Under the pieces are notes generated by a model. That model saw only the letters and a list, made by a program, of their open reading frames with translations. It ran no database searches and was not told the origin of the DNA. This document shows, one piece after another, positions 46,051 through 53,901 of a stretch of 64,000 nucleotides of DNA (positions are counted from its first letter, which is position 1; each line of letters opens with the position of its first letter). Source of the DNA: an uncultured Pelagibacteraceae bacterium (GTDB taxonomy: Bacteria > Pseudomonadota > Alphaproteobacteria > Pelagibacterales > Pelagibacteraceae); the NCBI GenBank assembly GCA_902563435.1, contig CACEXE010000001.1, positions 113,030-177,029 on the forward strand. The letters are read 5' to 3'. The translations under genes were made by a program, and so were the position numbers.

Positions 46051-47370
46051 ATGATTAAAGATCAAGAGTATCTAAAAAAAATTGCAGATATATGTCTTAG
46101 TAAATCAAAAAAATTAGGTTCATCTGATGCAAATATATTAGTGCAAAGTTCTGTTTCTGAGAATGTAAATGTAAGGAATAAAAAACTTGATGGATCTGAA
46201 AGGTCTGAAAATCTTGGAGTAGTCCTTACAACTTATTTAGGTAAAAAAAAGTCCTCAATAGCCTCATCAAATCTTAAAGAAAAAAATTTAGATGAGCTAG
46301 TAAATAGATGTATTGAAACAATGAAGATTACACCTGAGGATGAATATAATTCTTTACCAGATAAAGATCTCCATTTTAAAGGATTAAAAGACTTAGACTT
46401 GTATGATGAAACTCATTTAAGCAATGAAGACAAGATTAATTATATAAAAGAGGCAGAAGAGGAAGCTTTTTCAAATGATAAAATAATAAATACTAATGGA
46501 TCTGGATTTGGTGAGAACAAATCAAATTTTTTATTAGCCAATTCAAATGGGTTTGCTGATGGATATAAAACTTCACAATTTACTGCATACTGTGAAGTTG
46601 TTTCAAAAAGCAATGGAAGCATGGAAAGAGATTATGAATATACAAGTAAAAGGTTTTATAGTGATATTTTGAAACCTAAACAACTTGGATCTATTGCAGC
46701 GGAACATGCAGTAAAGAAATTAAATCCAAAAAAAATAAAAAGTGAAAAAATTAGTCTAATATTTGATAAAAGAATATCAAAAAACTTTCTATCTATTTTT
46801 GCAAGTGCAATATCATCAAGTGCAATAGCAAAAGGAACAACATTTTTAAAAGATAAATTAAATCAACAAGTTTTTAATTCTGAAATAAATATATTAGATC
46901 ACGGTAATATAAGAAAAGCCAATGGGTCTCGTTACTTTGATAGCGAAGGTATAGCTGTGGTTAACCTTGATTTGATAAAGAACGGTATTCTCCAAGACTA
47001 TTTAATTGATACTTACAATGGTAAAAAAATAAATAGAAAATCTAATGGTAGGGCAAGTGGAACAACAAATTTATATTTTCAAAATGGATCAAAAACATTT
47101 GAAGATTTAGTAAAATCAGAAAATAAAATCTTGTATATTAAAGAAACTATTGGACATGGTACAAATATTATTAACGGTGATTATTCTGTAGGAGCATCTG
47201 GCATGATGATTGAGAATGGAGAGTTTTCATATCCAGTAAGTGAAATTACAATTGCTGGAAACTTAAATAATATTTTTAAAAATATAACTTTAGCCGACGA
47301 TTTGGAATTTAATTATGCAACAAATTCACCGACAATGCTGGTTGAAGGTATGGTTGTAGGTGGAAAATAA
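46051..47370 (+). CDS. pmbA: TldE/PmbA metalloprotease subunit
   Basis: This 439-residue partner of TldD lacks the HExxxH motif, as expected. The start is the ATG at 46051 four bases after the tldD stop; a TTG at 46027 would add eight residues and overlap tldD. GVVLTTYLGKKKSSIASSNL, SARGT-like GRASGTTNLYFQNG and IKETIGHGTNIINGDYSVGA followed by GMMIENGEFSYPV are PmbA hallmarks. Together the pair makes a functional peptidase. Confidence 0.94.
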   Translation: MIKDQEYLKKIADICLSKSKKLGSSDANILVQSSVSENVNVRNKKLDGSERSENLGVVLTTYLGKKKSSIASSNLKEKNLDELVNRCIETMKITPEDEYNSLPDKDLHFKGLKDLDLYDETHLSNEDKINYIKEAEEEAFSNDKIINTNGSGFGENKSNFLLANSNGFADGYKTSQFTAYCEVVSKSNGSMERDYEYTSKRFYSDILKPKQLGSIAAEHAVKKLNPKKIKSEKISLIFDKRISKNFLSIFASAISSSAIAKGTTFLKDKLNQQVFNSEINILDHGNIRKANGSRYFDSEGIAVVNLDLIKNGILQDYLIDTYNGKKINRKSNGRASGTTNLYFQNGSKTFEDLVKSENKILYIKETIGHGTNIINGDYSVGASGMMIENGEFSYPVSEITIAGNLNNIFKNITLADDLEFNYATNSPTMLVEGMVVGGK

Positions 47371-47377
47371 TTTCTAA

Positions 47378-47926
47378 ATGAAAAAAATAATAACCATTTT
47401 TTTTGCAATTTTTTTTATTACCAACTCATCAAACTCTAATGAATACGAAATAAGATTAAATAACTTATTTGAAAAATTAAAAATTCAAAACCACTCAATT
47501 GCAATTGATACAGAGATGAAAATTTGGGATATTTGGACAAAACATCCCACTAATCAAAATTTAACTTCTTTGCTATCAAGAGGAACAAAATTTATGAATC
47601 AAGAGCAATATTCAGTTGCTGTAGATATATTCACAACAGTAATTAAAAAAGATCCTGCTTGGGCAGAAGCTTGGAATAAAAGAGCAACTGTCTTTTATTT
47701 AATGGGCAAATATCAAGATTCTCAAAATGATATAGACAAGGTATTAAAACTAGAGAAAAGACATTTTGGAGCATTATCAGGACAGGGTCTTGTTCAAATT
47801 AAGTTAAAAAATTACGAAAAGGCTTTAAAGAGTTATGAAAAAGTAAAAGAGATTTATCCGTCCATGAGGTCACCACAAATAATGATACCACAGATTAAAG
47901 AGTTGATTAAAAATCAATCTGTGTAA
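47378..47926 (+). CDS. Exported tetratricopeptide-repeat protein
   Basis: This 182-residue protein has a signal peptide (KKIITIFFAIFFITNSSNSN). At least two TPR motifs lie between residues 70 and 155, with KFMNQEQYSVAVDIFTTVIK, WAEAWNKRATVFYLMGKYQD and LSGQGLVQIKLKNYEKALKS. It probably mediates protein contacts in the periplasm. It directly abuts the histidine phosphatase gene. Confidence 0.85.
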   Translation: MKKIITIFFAIFFITNSSNSNEYEIRLNNLFEKLKIQNHSIAIDTEMKIWDIWTKHPTNQNLTSLLSRGTKFMNQEQYSVAVDIFTTVIKKDPAWAEAWNKRATVFYLMGKYQDSQNDIDKVLKLEKRHFGALSGQGLVQIKLKNYEKALKSYEKVKEIYPSMRSPQIMIPQIKELIKNQSV

Positions 47927-48475
47927 ATGAAAAAACTGCTAATAATATTTTTTATCAATATTTTTGCTTTGAATTCTGCTTATTCTGAAGAAGAAGTTAT
48001 AACTTCTTTAAAAGAAGGAGGAAAAATAATTTTTATAAGACATGCGCTTGCACCAGGGAATGGAGATCCAGAAAATTTTGATTTAAATGATTGTTCTACC
48101 CAAAGAAATTTAAATCAAAGAGGAATTGAACAGTCAAAATTTATTGGAAATATATTTAATAAAAACCAAATTAAAATTGAAAATGTCTATTCAAGTGAAT
48201 GGTGCAGATGTATAGATACGGCTAAATTTGCTTTTAAAAATTATCAAACATTTAGCGCTCTAAATTCTTTTTATGATATTAGATTTGAAGCAAATGAAGA
48301 GAGGCAAATAACTCAACTAAAAGAGTTTATTAATCAATGGAATGGTAAAGAAAATATAATTTTTGTTACTCATTTTGTTGTTATATCCTCAATGCTAAAT
48401 ATAGGGACTTCTTCAGGAGAAATAGTAATAACTGATAAGAACTTAAATATTATTGGATCAATTGATACTTTGTAA
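47927..48475 (+). CDS. Exported histidine phosphatase family protein
   Basis: This 182-residue protein has a signal peptide (KKLLIIFFINIFALNSAYSE) and a phosphoglycerate-mutase-type core: FIRHALAPGNGDPENFDLND (catalytic His after Arg), VYSSEWCRCIDTAKFAF and the second active-site His in FVTHFVVISS. Periplasmic phosphatase on an unknown small phosphate ester. No gap separates it from the TPR gene. Confidence 0.88.
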   Translation: MKKLLIIFFINIFALNSAYSEEEVITSLKEGGKIIFIRHALAPGNGDPENFDLNDCSTQRNLNQRGIEQSKFIGNIFNKNQIKIENVYSSEWCRCIDTAKFAFKNYQTFSALNSFYDIRFEANEERQITQLKEFINQWNGKENIIFVTHFVVISSMLNIGTSSGEIVITDKNLNIIGSIDTL

Positions 48476-48493
48476 TATATTAACCTAAGATTT

Positions 48494-48685
48494 ATGAAAA
48501 CAATATTTATTATAGGATCAAAAAAGCATACTTTAAAATACACTAGAAAAATGCCTGAGGGCGAAGTAAAAAAAATGAAATCTTTTGTGACTAATAAAGG
48601 TCAAAAGTTAGAAAAAACATCTAAGTTTAAAATTATAAATATTTCAGACGAAAAAACGGCAAGAGTGTTTAAGATCAGTTTATAA
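48494..48685 (+). CDS. Small basic protein of unknown function
   Basis: This 63-residue ORF is very Lys-rich (KKHTLKYTRKMPEGEVKKMK) with a beta-rich pattern and no membrane span. Not recognised. It lies 18 bases after the phosphatase stop and 25 before the aminotransferase start, fits the strand of both, and leaves no unexplained gap, so it is plausibly a real gene. Confidence 0.55.
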   Translation: MKTIFIIGSKKHTLKYTRKMPEGEVKKMKSFVTNKGQKLEKTSKFKIINISDEKTARVFKISL

Positions 48686-48710
48686 TATTAAATCCAAAAA
48701 TAGAGACTAA

Positions 48711-49859
48711 ATGAAGAAATCTAAAAGAAGCAATGTCGACCCATTTATTGTAATGGATGTAATGGAGTCTGCTAGAAAAGCAGAAGCTGATGGCAAGCAT
48801 GTAATTCATATGGAAGTGGGTCAACCAGGAACTCCAGCGCCAAAACTTGCCAAACAATTTATTTCAAATGAAATTTCAAATAATGATCTTGGTTATACTG
48901 TTACTTTAGGTTTACCTGAATTGAGAAATAGAATTTCTAAATTGTATGGAGATTGGTATAATATTGATTTAAACCCAGACAGAATAATTATAACAACTGG
49001 ATCTTCTGGAGCATTTATACTTTCTTTTGCAGCATTATTTGATGTTGGAGATAGAGTAGGTATTGCTGCTCCGGGGTATCCTAGCTATAGACAAATTTTA
49101 AAGTCACAAGATTTAATTCCAGTTGATATTTTTACAGAATTACAAAATAAATTTCAGCCTATACCCAAAGATATTAAAGAAAATAATTTAAATGGTTTAT
49201 TAGTAGCTTCTCCTGCAAATCCTACCGGCTCAATGCTTGATAAAAAAAAACTAGAAGAACTTATTAATACTGCGCATGAAAATAAAGTGAGTTTTATTAG
49301 CGATGAGATTTATCATGGAATCCAATATGAAAATAATCCTACATCTGCATTAGAAATTTCAAATGAATGTTATGTTATAAATTCATTTTCAAAATATTTT
49401 TCTATGACAGGTTGGAGAGTAGGATGGATGATTGTTCCTGAAGACCATGTGAGACAAGTAGAAAGATTATCTCAAAATCTTTTTATTTGTCCTCCTCATG
49501 TTAGTCAATTAACTGCTCTATCAGCAATGGATGCAAAAGAGGAATTAAATACAAATGTAGAGGTTTATAAAAAAAATAGATCAATTTTGTTAGAAGAGTT
49601 ACCCAAGGCTGGATTAAATAAATTTTCACCCCCCGATGGTGCTTTTTATATCTACATTGATATTTCAGAGTATTCGAAAGATAGCCTTAATTTTTGTAAA
49701 GAAGTGCTTGATAAAGCAGGAGTAGCAATAACTCCTGGACTTGATTTCGATCAAAAAAGAGGAAATTCTACAATTAGGTTTTCATACGCTAGAAGTACTG
49801 AGGATATAATAGAAGGAGCAAATAGAATAAAAAAATTTATGAAAGAAAAGTATTTTTAA
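48711..49859 (+). CDS. Class I/II aminotransferase
   Basis: This 382-residue fold-type I PLP enzyme has ITTGSSGAFILSFAALFDVG (cofactor phosphate loop), LVASPANPTGSMLDKKKLEE, ISDEIYHGIQYE (Asp of cofactor ring), NSFSKYFSMTGWRVGWM (Schiff-base Lys) and the substrate Arg in RFSYARSTEDI. Aspartate-aminotransferase-like subgroup I-beta/gamma. The amino donor and acceptor are not determined. It follows a run of small genes and precedes the NAD-binding protein by five bases. Confidence 0.92.
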   Translation: MKKSKRSNVDPFIVMDVMESARKAEADGKHVIHMEVGQPGTPAPKLAKQFISNEISNNDLGYTVTLGLPELRNRISKLYGDWYNIDLNPDRIIITTGSSGAFILSFAALFDVGDRVGIAAPGYPSYRQILKSQDLIPVDIFTELQNKFQPIPKDIKENNLNGLLVASPANPTGSMLDKKKLEELINTAHENKVSFISDEIYHGIQYENNPTSALEISNECYVINSFSKYFSMTGWRVGWMIVPEDHVRQVERLSQNLFICPPHVSQLTALSAMDAKEELNTNVEVYKKNRSILLEELPKAGLNKFSPPDGAFYIYIDISEYSKDSLNFCKEVLDKAGVAITPGLDFDQKRGNSTIRFSYARSTEDIIEGANRIKKFMKEKYF

Positions 49860-49864
49860 CAACA

Positions 49865-50521
49865 ATGAAAACCGCTGTTTTATTTGGCTCATCTGGGTTA
49901 ATTGGATCTAATTTACTAGATAATTTAATCAACAATAATACTTACAACAAAATAAAAATATTTGTTAGAAAATTACCTTCTATTGATAATTCAAAAGTTG
50001 AAGTGATCAATACAGATTTTTTAGATTTAGACACTTTAAAAGAAAAATTAACAGGCGATGATTGTTTTTTTTGCATTGGTACAACTCACAAAGACACACC
50101 CGATAAAAACGAATATAGAAGAATAGAATATGACTTGCCTGTACAATTAGCAAAAATTGCAAAATTTAATTCAATTAGTAATTTTATTTATGTCTCCTCA
50201 ATTGGAGCTAACCCAAAAGCCTCAAGTACATATTTAAAAAATAAAGGTCAAGTAGAAGAGGAGCTTAAAAAGATTGGGTTTTCTAACCTAAGCATTATTC
50301 AACCCTCATTTTTAGTTGGAAACAGAAAAGACTTTAGAATTGTTGAAGTTTTAGGAATTCCAGTGATGAAATTTCTATCCTTATTCTTTTTTGGTAGATT
50401 TAAAAAATACACTCCAATAAAAGTTGAGATAGTTGTGAATGCAATGATCAAACTTGCCTCAGGAAATAATAGTGAGCAAACTTATTTATCTGATAGGTTG
50501 CAAGAGTTAGGATCTAACTAA
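49865..50521 (+). CDS. NAD(P)-binding Rossmann protein (TIP30/NmrA-like)
   Basis: This 218-residue atypical short-chain protein has the N-terminal TAVLFGSSGLIGSNLLDNLI (GxxGxxG). GDDCFFCIGTTHKDTPDKNEY, followed by the YRRIEYDLPVQLAKIAK helix and NFIYVSSIGANPKASSTYLK, matches HTATIP2-like proteins that bind NADPH. The usual Tyr-x-x-x-Lys reads YLKNK. Reaction unknown. It abuts the SOUL gene with no gap. Confidence 0.85.
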   Translation: MKTAVLFGSSGLIGSNLLDNLINNNTYNKIKIFVRKLPSIDNSKVEVINTDFLDLDTLKEKLTGDDCFFCIGTTHKDTPDKNEYRRIEYDLPVQLAKIAKFNSISNFIYVSSIGANPKASSTYLKNKGQVEEELKKIGFSNLSIIQPSFLVGNRKDFRIVEVLGIPVMKFLSLFFFGRFKKYTPIKVEIVVNAMIKLASGNNSEQTYLSDRLQELGSN

Positions 50522-51094
50522 ATGAGAAAATCAATAATATTTATATCTTTTTTGATTTATATATTCTGTATTTTACCTTACTCTACTTCAATGGCTTATG
50601 AGGAATCTCAATATGATGTAGTATATAAATCTGAAATATACGAAGTGAGACATTATAAAGACCGTCTAGTTGTCGAAGTTGTAAGTAGAAATGATGACAG
50701 TAGTTTTAGAAAACTTTTTAAATATATTTCAGGCCAGAATAATAAATCCCAAGAAATTAAAATGACTGTGCCAGTAACACAGGGTGAGAAGGATAATGGA
50801 TACTATATGCAATTTTATCTTCCATCAAAATTTACAAAAGAGAATGCGCCTATACCCACAAATTCAGATGTTAAAATCTCAACAATAGAAGAAGGTTTCT
50901 TTGCTGTAATAGAATATTCTGGAAGAGCCTCAGATAATAATTTCTTCAAACATAAGGAAATTCTTAATAAAAAACTCTTAGAGGATAAAGTAATCATTAA
51001 AGGACCCCCAATAAGAGCAACCTATAATGGGCCTTTTACGCTTCCTATGATGAGACGCAACGAAGCTATGTTTAAAGTTGAGTGGAGTAAATAG
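50522..51094 (+). CDS. SOUL heme-binding family protein, exported
   Basis: This 190-residue protein has a signal peptide (KSIIFISFLIYIFCILPYST). The mature part, SQYDVVYKSEIYEVRHYKDR, RKLFKYISGQNNKSQEIKMT, VPVTQGEKDNGYYMQFYLPS and a C-terminal RRNEAMFKVEW, follows the SOUL/HBP pattern (ExRxYxxxxvaEv, MTaPV). Members bind heme or are stress-induced. Its position after the NAD-binding gene suggests co-transcription. Confidence 0.9.
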   Translation: MRKSIIFISFLIYIFCILPYSTSMAYEESQYDVVYKSEIYEVRHYKDRLVVEVVSRNDDSSFRKLFKYISGQNNKSQEIKMTVPVTQGEKDNGYYMQFYLPSKFTKENAPIPTNSDVKISTIEEGFFAVIEYSGRASDNNFFKHKEILNKKLLEDKVIIKGPPIRATYNGPFTLPMMRRNEAMFKVEWSK

Positions 51095-51164
51095 AATACA
51101 TTTTGCCATATATATTAATTTCTATCGCCTGATAATTTAACTTCATTAATCAGAAAGGAATTTT

Positions 51165-51566
51165 ATGAAAAGATCATTTCTAATTTTATTTGTATTATTT
51201 GGTTTAAACAACTCTGTTTTTGCAGATGGTCATGTAAAAAGAATTTTATCAACTAGTCAGACTGGTATGGGTAACGATATTGTTTATCCATCCGGTAAAG
51301 CAAAGATCACAGCTTTTGAATTTACTGTGCCCGTAGGAGGCCCTGTAGTTCCGCATACTCACTCGTTCCCTGTTTTAATAATGATACAACAAGGAGAAAT
51401 TGAACTTACTCAAGGTGGCAAAAGCTATGTTTATAAAGCTGGAGATGCATTTATTGAAGATGTAGGTGTGGCTCATGAATCTAAAAATATTGGAGATGTT
51501 CCTGTTAAAGCAATTGTTGTAGCTATGGGAGTTGAAGGTCAAAAAATTATGACCCCAGTAAAATAG
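51165..51566 (+). CDS. Exported cupin-domain protein
   Basis: This 133-residue protein has a signal peptide (RSFLILFVLFGLNNSVFA) and a single RmlC-type cupin: VPHTHSFPVLIMIQQGEIEL (motif 1 with two His) and YVYKAGDAFIEDVGVAHESK (motif 2 with a His). It has AAGGA seven bases before the ATG. It probably binds a metal in the periplasm; function unknown. It is the last plus-strand gene before a bidirectional hairpin. Confidence 0.88.
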   Translation: MKRSFLILFVLFGLNNSVFADGHVKRILSTSQTGMGNDIVYPSGKAKITAFEFTVPVGGPVVPHTHSFPVLIMIQQGEIELTQGGKSYVYKAGDAFIEDVGVAHESKNIGDVPVKAIVVAMGVEGQKIMTPVK

Positions 51567-51569
51567 AAA

Positions 51570-51607
51570 GAAAAAATATGGGGCAGTTATTCTTACATGC
51601 CCCATAT
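51570..51607 (-). terminator. Intrinsic terminator for minus-strand transcript (also near the cupin gene)
   Basis: A perfect 10-bp stem ATATGGGGCA / TGCCCCATAT (51576-51585 and 51598-51607) with a 12-base loop is followed on the minus strand by a T6 tract (A6 at 51571-51576 on the plus strand, partly in the stem). This is a textbook terminator for RNA coming from 51.9 kb leftward. In the plus direction the T tract is weak. Confidence 0.82.
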
Positions 51608-51890
51608 CTAATTCTTTAAGCTATATTTTTTTACTCTCTTTTTTTAAGTGTCCTAATGTTTCCCCAGAATTTTTTCCTGATTTGATAACGTATCCACTTG
51701 TACCGTTGGCATTAGTTTCTACGGTTTTTAAATTTCGAAACATTAATTGATTTAGCCTAGCGTTCTTTGAGCCTCGGCTAAACGAACTTAAAACTCTGTG
51801 CATTCTTTTCATACACTCTCCTTGTTTGTTTTTCCAAAACTCGCTTTTAACCGATGCGATATCGGCCTCTTTTTCACCATGAGATATGGT
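51608..51890 (-). ncRNA. Candidate structured RNA / short transcript on minus strand
   Basis: The stretch between the predicted start point (about 51890) and terminator (51570-51607) contains repeated inverted pairs. These are ACCAT/ATGGT (51876-51890), CCGAT/ATCGG (51851-51865), TTTAGCC/GGCTAAA (51751-51757 with 51776-51782) and ACCGT/ACGGT (51702-51706 with 51721-51725). Several lie inside the possible 63-codon frame, where codons such as CGA, AGG and CTA differ from neighbours. It may act as an RNA, alone or as well as encoding the small protein. Confidence 0.35.
51621..51812 (-). CDS. Possible 63-residue basic protein in its own transcription unit
   Basis: The ORF begins at the ATG at 51812, preceded by AAGGAGAG (51816-51823), the best Shine-Dalgarno in this area. 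It encodes a Lys/Arg/Ser-rich protein (start MKRMHRVLSSFSRGSKNARL, end GHLKKESKKI) with no hydrophobic span and no family I know. A consensus-like promoter lies upstream and a T-tailed hairpin downstream. Codon use is atypical, so the transcript may matter more as RNA. The convergent cupin gene ends 55 bases away. Confidence 0.48.
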   Translation of the reverse strand: MKRMHRVLSSFSRGSKNARLNQLMFRNLKTVETNANGTSGYVIKSGKNSGETLGHLKKESKKI

Positions 51891-51896
51891 ATTAAT

Positions 51897-51925
51897 AAAT
51901 TATCTTTTACAAATAATTTTTTCAA
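51897..51925 (-). promoter_or_regulatory. Promoter of the minus-strand unit at 51.6-51.9 kb
   Basis: On the minus strand -35 TTGAAA (51920-51925), a 17-base spacer and -10 TAATTT (51897-51902) precede the hairpin ACCAT/ATGGT by a few bases. Initiation near 51890 would put that hairpin at the very 5' end of the RNA and leave a leader of about 78 bases before the ATG at 51812. Confidence 0.6.
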
Positions 51926-51975
51926 TTAGATAACTTATTATTATGACCAAACTGGGTTTTAAAATTGTTTAATAC

Positions 51976-53127
51976 TTACAGAATAACTAAGTCTGTCTTT
52001 TGATTACCTAATCTTTCATTTCCTTTTTCAGTAACAATGTAAGTCTCACCTAGATTCATAGCTAACTCATTTTTACTATCCATTAGAATCATGTGCATAA
52101 AGAAAACATTTCCTGGTTGGATTACATAAGGATTGCCTGTGTAAAGCATTGGCCAATCCATCCAATTAGGAGAAAATGTTGCACCTAATGAATATCCACA
52201 TGCATTCATCCGACAATCTTTATAACCTAAATTATCAAATATTTTTGCATGCATATCAAAAACCTCTCCGACTTTATTGCCAGGTTTTAATTTATTTTCA
52301 CAGTTTTTTAGTGCTTCTTCACAAGCTTCGTGCATTTCATAATGTTTGGGATTAGCTTTTCCAATCGGTATAGTTCTGAACATTGCAGAATGATAATGTC
52401 TATACGTGCCTGCCCATTCAATAGTTAGTTGATCTACATCATTAAGTATTTGTTTTTCTGATTGATATCTACATAGTAGTGCGTTTTTACCAGAACCTAT
52501 TATAAATTCATTTGCAGGATAGTCCCCACCTCCTTCAAAAATTACTCTATTCATTTCAGCAAGTATTTTACTTTCACTCACTCCCTTTTTAGCAAATTTC
52601 CAAACTTCATCTAAAGCTTTGTCGGCAAGGGTTGCTGCTTTCTTAACAAAGACTATTTCTTCAGGAGATTTAATTACTCTGAGTTTTGATATTAATTCAG
52701 ATTTATCATCTAAAGAGCAAAAATTTTTTAATGATGTATTTAAATTAATTGCATTACGCCCAGTAAGTCCATAAGCTTCATACTCAATACCGATCTTTTT
52801 ATCTTTTAAGTTAAGTTCGTTTAAGATTTGTTTTAAATCTTCTGTGGGATTAGAATCATCTTTATCAACCCAAATTTTTATATTTTCTATATTTGAAGTA
52901 TTTTGTGCTTGTCTTAAATCAGGAGCTCTAGTTAATAATATTAAATTACCCTTTTGGTCTAATATTAAGGACTGAAAAAAAACATAGCCAAATGTATCGT
53001 AACCAGTCAGCCAATACATAGACTCTTGTCTAAACATGACCAAGGCATCTATTTTTTCCTCTTTTAATTTAGTAATAACTTTATTTTTTCTACTTTTGAA
53101 TTCTTCTGAGGAAAAATGAAGACCCAT
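51976..53127 (-). CDS. M24 peptidase-family protein lacking metal ligands (creatinase/ectoine-hydrolase-like)
   Basis: This 383-residue pita-bread protein has a creatinase N-terminal domain (RQESMYWLTGYDTFGY). In the catalytic half the segment QLTIEWAGTYRHYHSAMFRT replaces the usual IDxGxxYxxYxSDxTRT, so the two metal-binding Asp residues read Glu237 and Ala248. This is typical of non-peptidase members such as creatinase and ectoine hydrolase DoeA, which open C-N bonds in small osmolytes. Substrate unknown. Last gene of the minus-strand operon; overlaps the hydratase-like gene by one base. Confidence 0.82.
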   Translation of the reverse strand: MGLHFSSEEFKSRKNKVITKLKEEKIDALVMFRQESMYWLTGYDTFGYVFFQSLILDQKGNLILLTRAPDLRQAQNTSNIENIKIWVDKDDSNPTEDLKQILNELNLKDKKIGIEYEAYGLTGRNAINLNTSLKNFCSLDDKSELISKLRVIKSPEEIVFVKKAATLADKALDEVWKFAKKGVSESKILAEMNRVIFEGGGDYPANEFIIGSGKNALLCRYQSEKQILNDVDQLTIEWAGTYRHYHSAMFRTIPIGKANPKHYEMHEACEEALKNCENKLKPGNKVGEVFDMHAKIFDNLGYKDCRMNACGYSLGATFSPNWMDWPMLYTGNPYVIQPGNVFFMHMILMDSKNELAMNLGETYIVTEKGNERLGNQKTDLVIL

Positions 53128-53897
53128 TAATTGATAGTGGTTCTAACTGATCCGATTTTATCAACTTTGCCTATATATTCGCCCTTATTTTTTATTGGAA
53201 CAACTCCTACCGTTGAGCCTGTGAATACGTAGAAATCTTTCTCTAATTTTACTTTTTCTTTCCTAATTTTATTTAAGACAAATTTAAGAGAATTAAGAGG
53301 GTTTATGTAAACAGTATTTGTATTACCTTCGACATTTAACCCCTTATTATTTTTTAAATTTGTTTTTAAATTACTTAAATTTAATTTTTTAAACTTCTTT
53401 TTTGGTCCTGTAATAAATTTAATATTTACTCCAAAATCACTACATAAATCACCTAGATACTTAATACCTTTTTTCCTCTGTCTAAAACCTACTACCTCAA
53501 TGCAAGGACCCATATGGGTTATAAATTTTGTGATATTTATAGGATTAAGCCTACCTTTAAAACTAAAAAAGGATTTTTTTATTATGTAATAAACTTCTAC
53601 TTCAACACCGAGAGCATATTTATTTACCTTAACTTTACCACCTGATTTAATAAGGTTTTTTTGAAATACTGTTGAGTGGAAAGGTTCTTTTTCTTTTAAC
53701 TTTTTCAACAAAGCAAAAATAGTTCCACCTGCTTTAAATCCTATTTTAGTATCATTAATTTTACTTTCACATAGCAATCTTAACTTATGTGCAAGTTTTA
53801 TATCTCTGCAAAACTTATCAGGTATTGGATTGATTAATTTATTTTTATTGTAGGCATTAACTAGTTTTTTTGAAACTGTATTTATGTCATTTTTCAT
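53127..53897 (-). CDS. 2-Keto-4-pentenoate hydratase/fumarylacetoacetase-family protein
   Basis: This 256-residue diverged member of the MhpD-type hydratase family has KIGFKAGGTI (GYKIG), the acidic metal loop ALGVEVEVYYII (GxEaEvaf) and HMGPCIEVVGFRQRKKGIKY (aIEvvdsR). The family handles 2-oxo acids with Mg2+. The Lys-rich sequence and lack of some family Asp/Gly positions make substrate prediction unsafe. Its coupling to an M24 protein suggests both belong to one small-molecule degradation route. Confidence 0.7.
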   Translation of the reverse strand: MKNDINTVSKKLVNAYNKNKLINPIPDKFCRDIKLAHKLRLLCESKINDTKIGFKAGGTIFALLKKLKEKEPFHSTVFQKNLIKSGGKVKVNKYALGVEVEVYYIIKKSFFSFKGRLNPINITKFITHMGPCIEVVGFRQRKKGIKYLGDLCSDFGVNIKFITGPKKKFKKLNLSNLKTNLKNNKGLNVEGNTNTVYINPLNSLKFVLNKIRKEKVKLEKDFYVFTGSTVGVVPIKNKGEYIGKVDKIGSVRTTIN

Positions 53898-53901
53898 AAC
53901 A

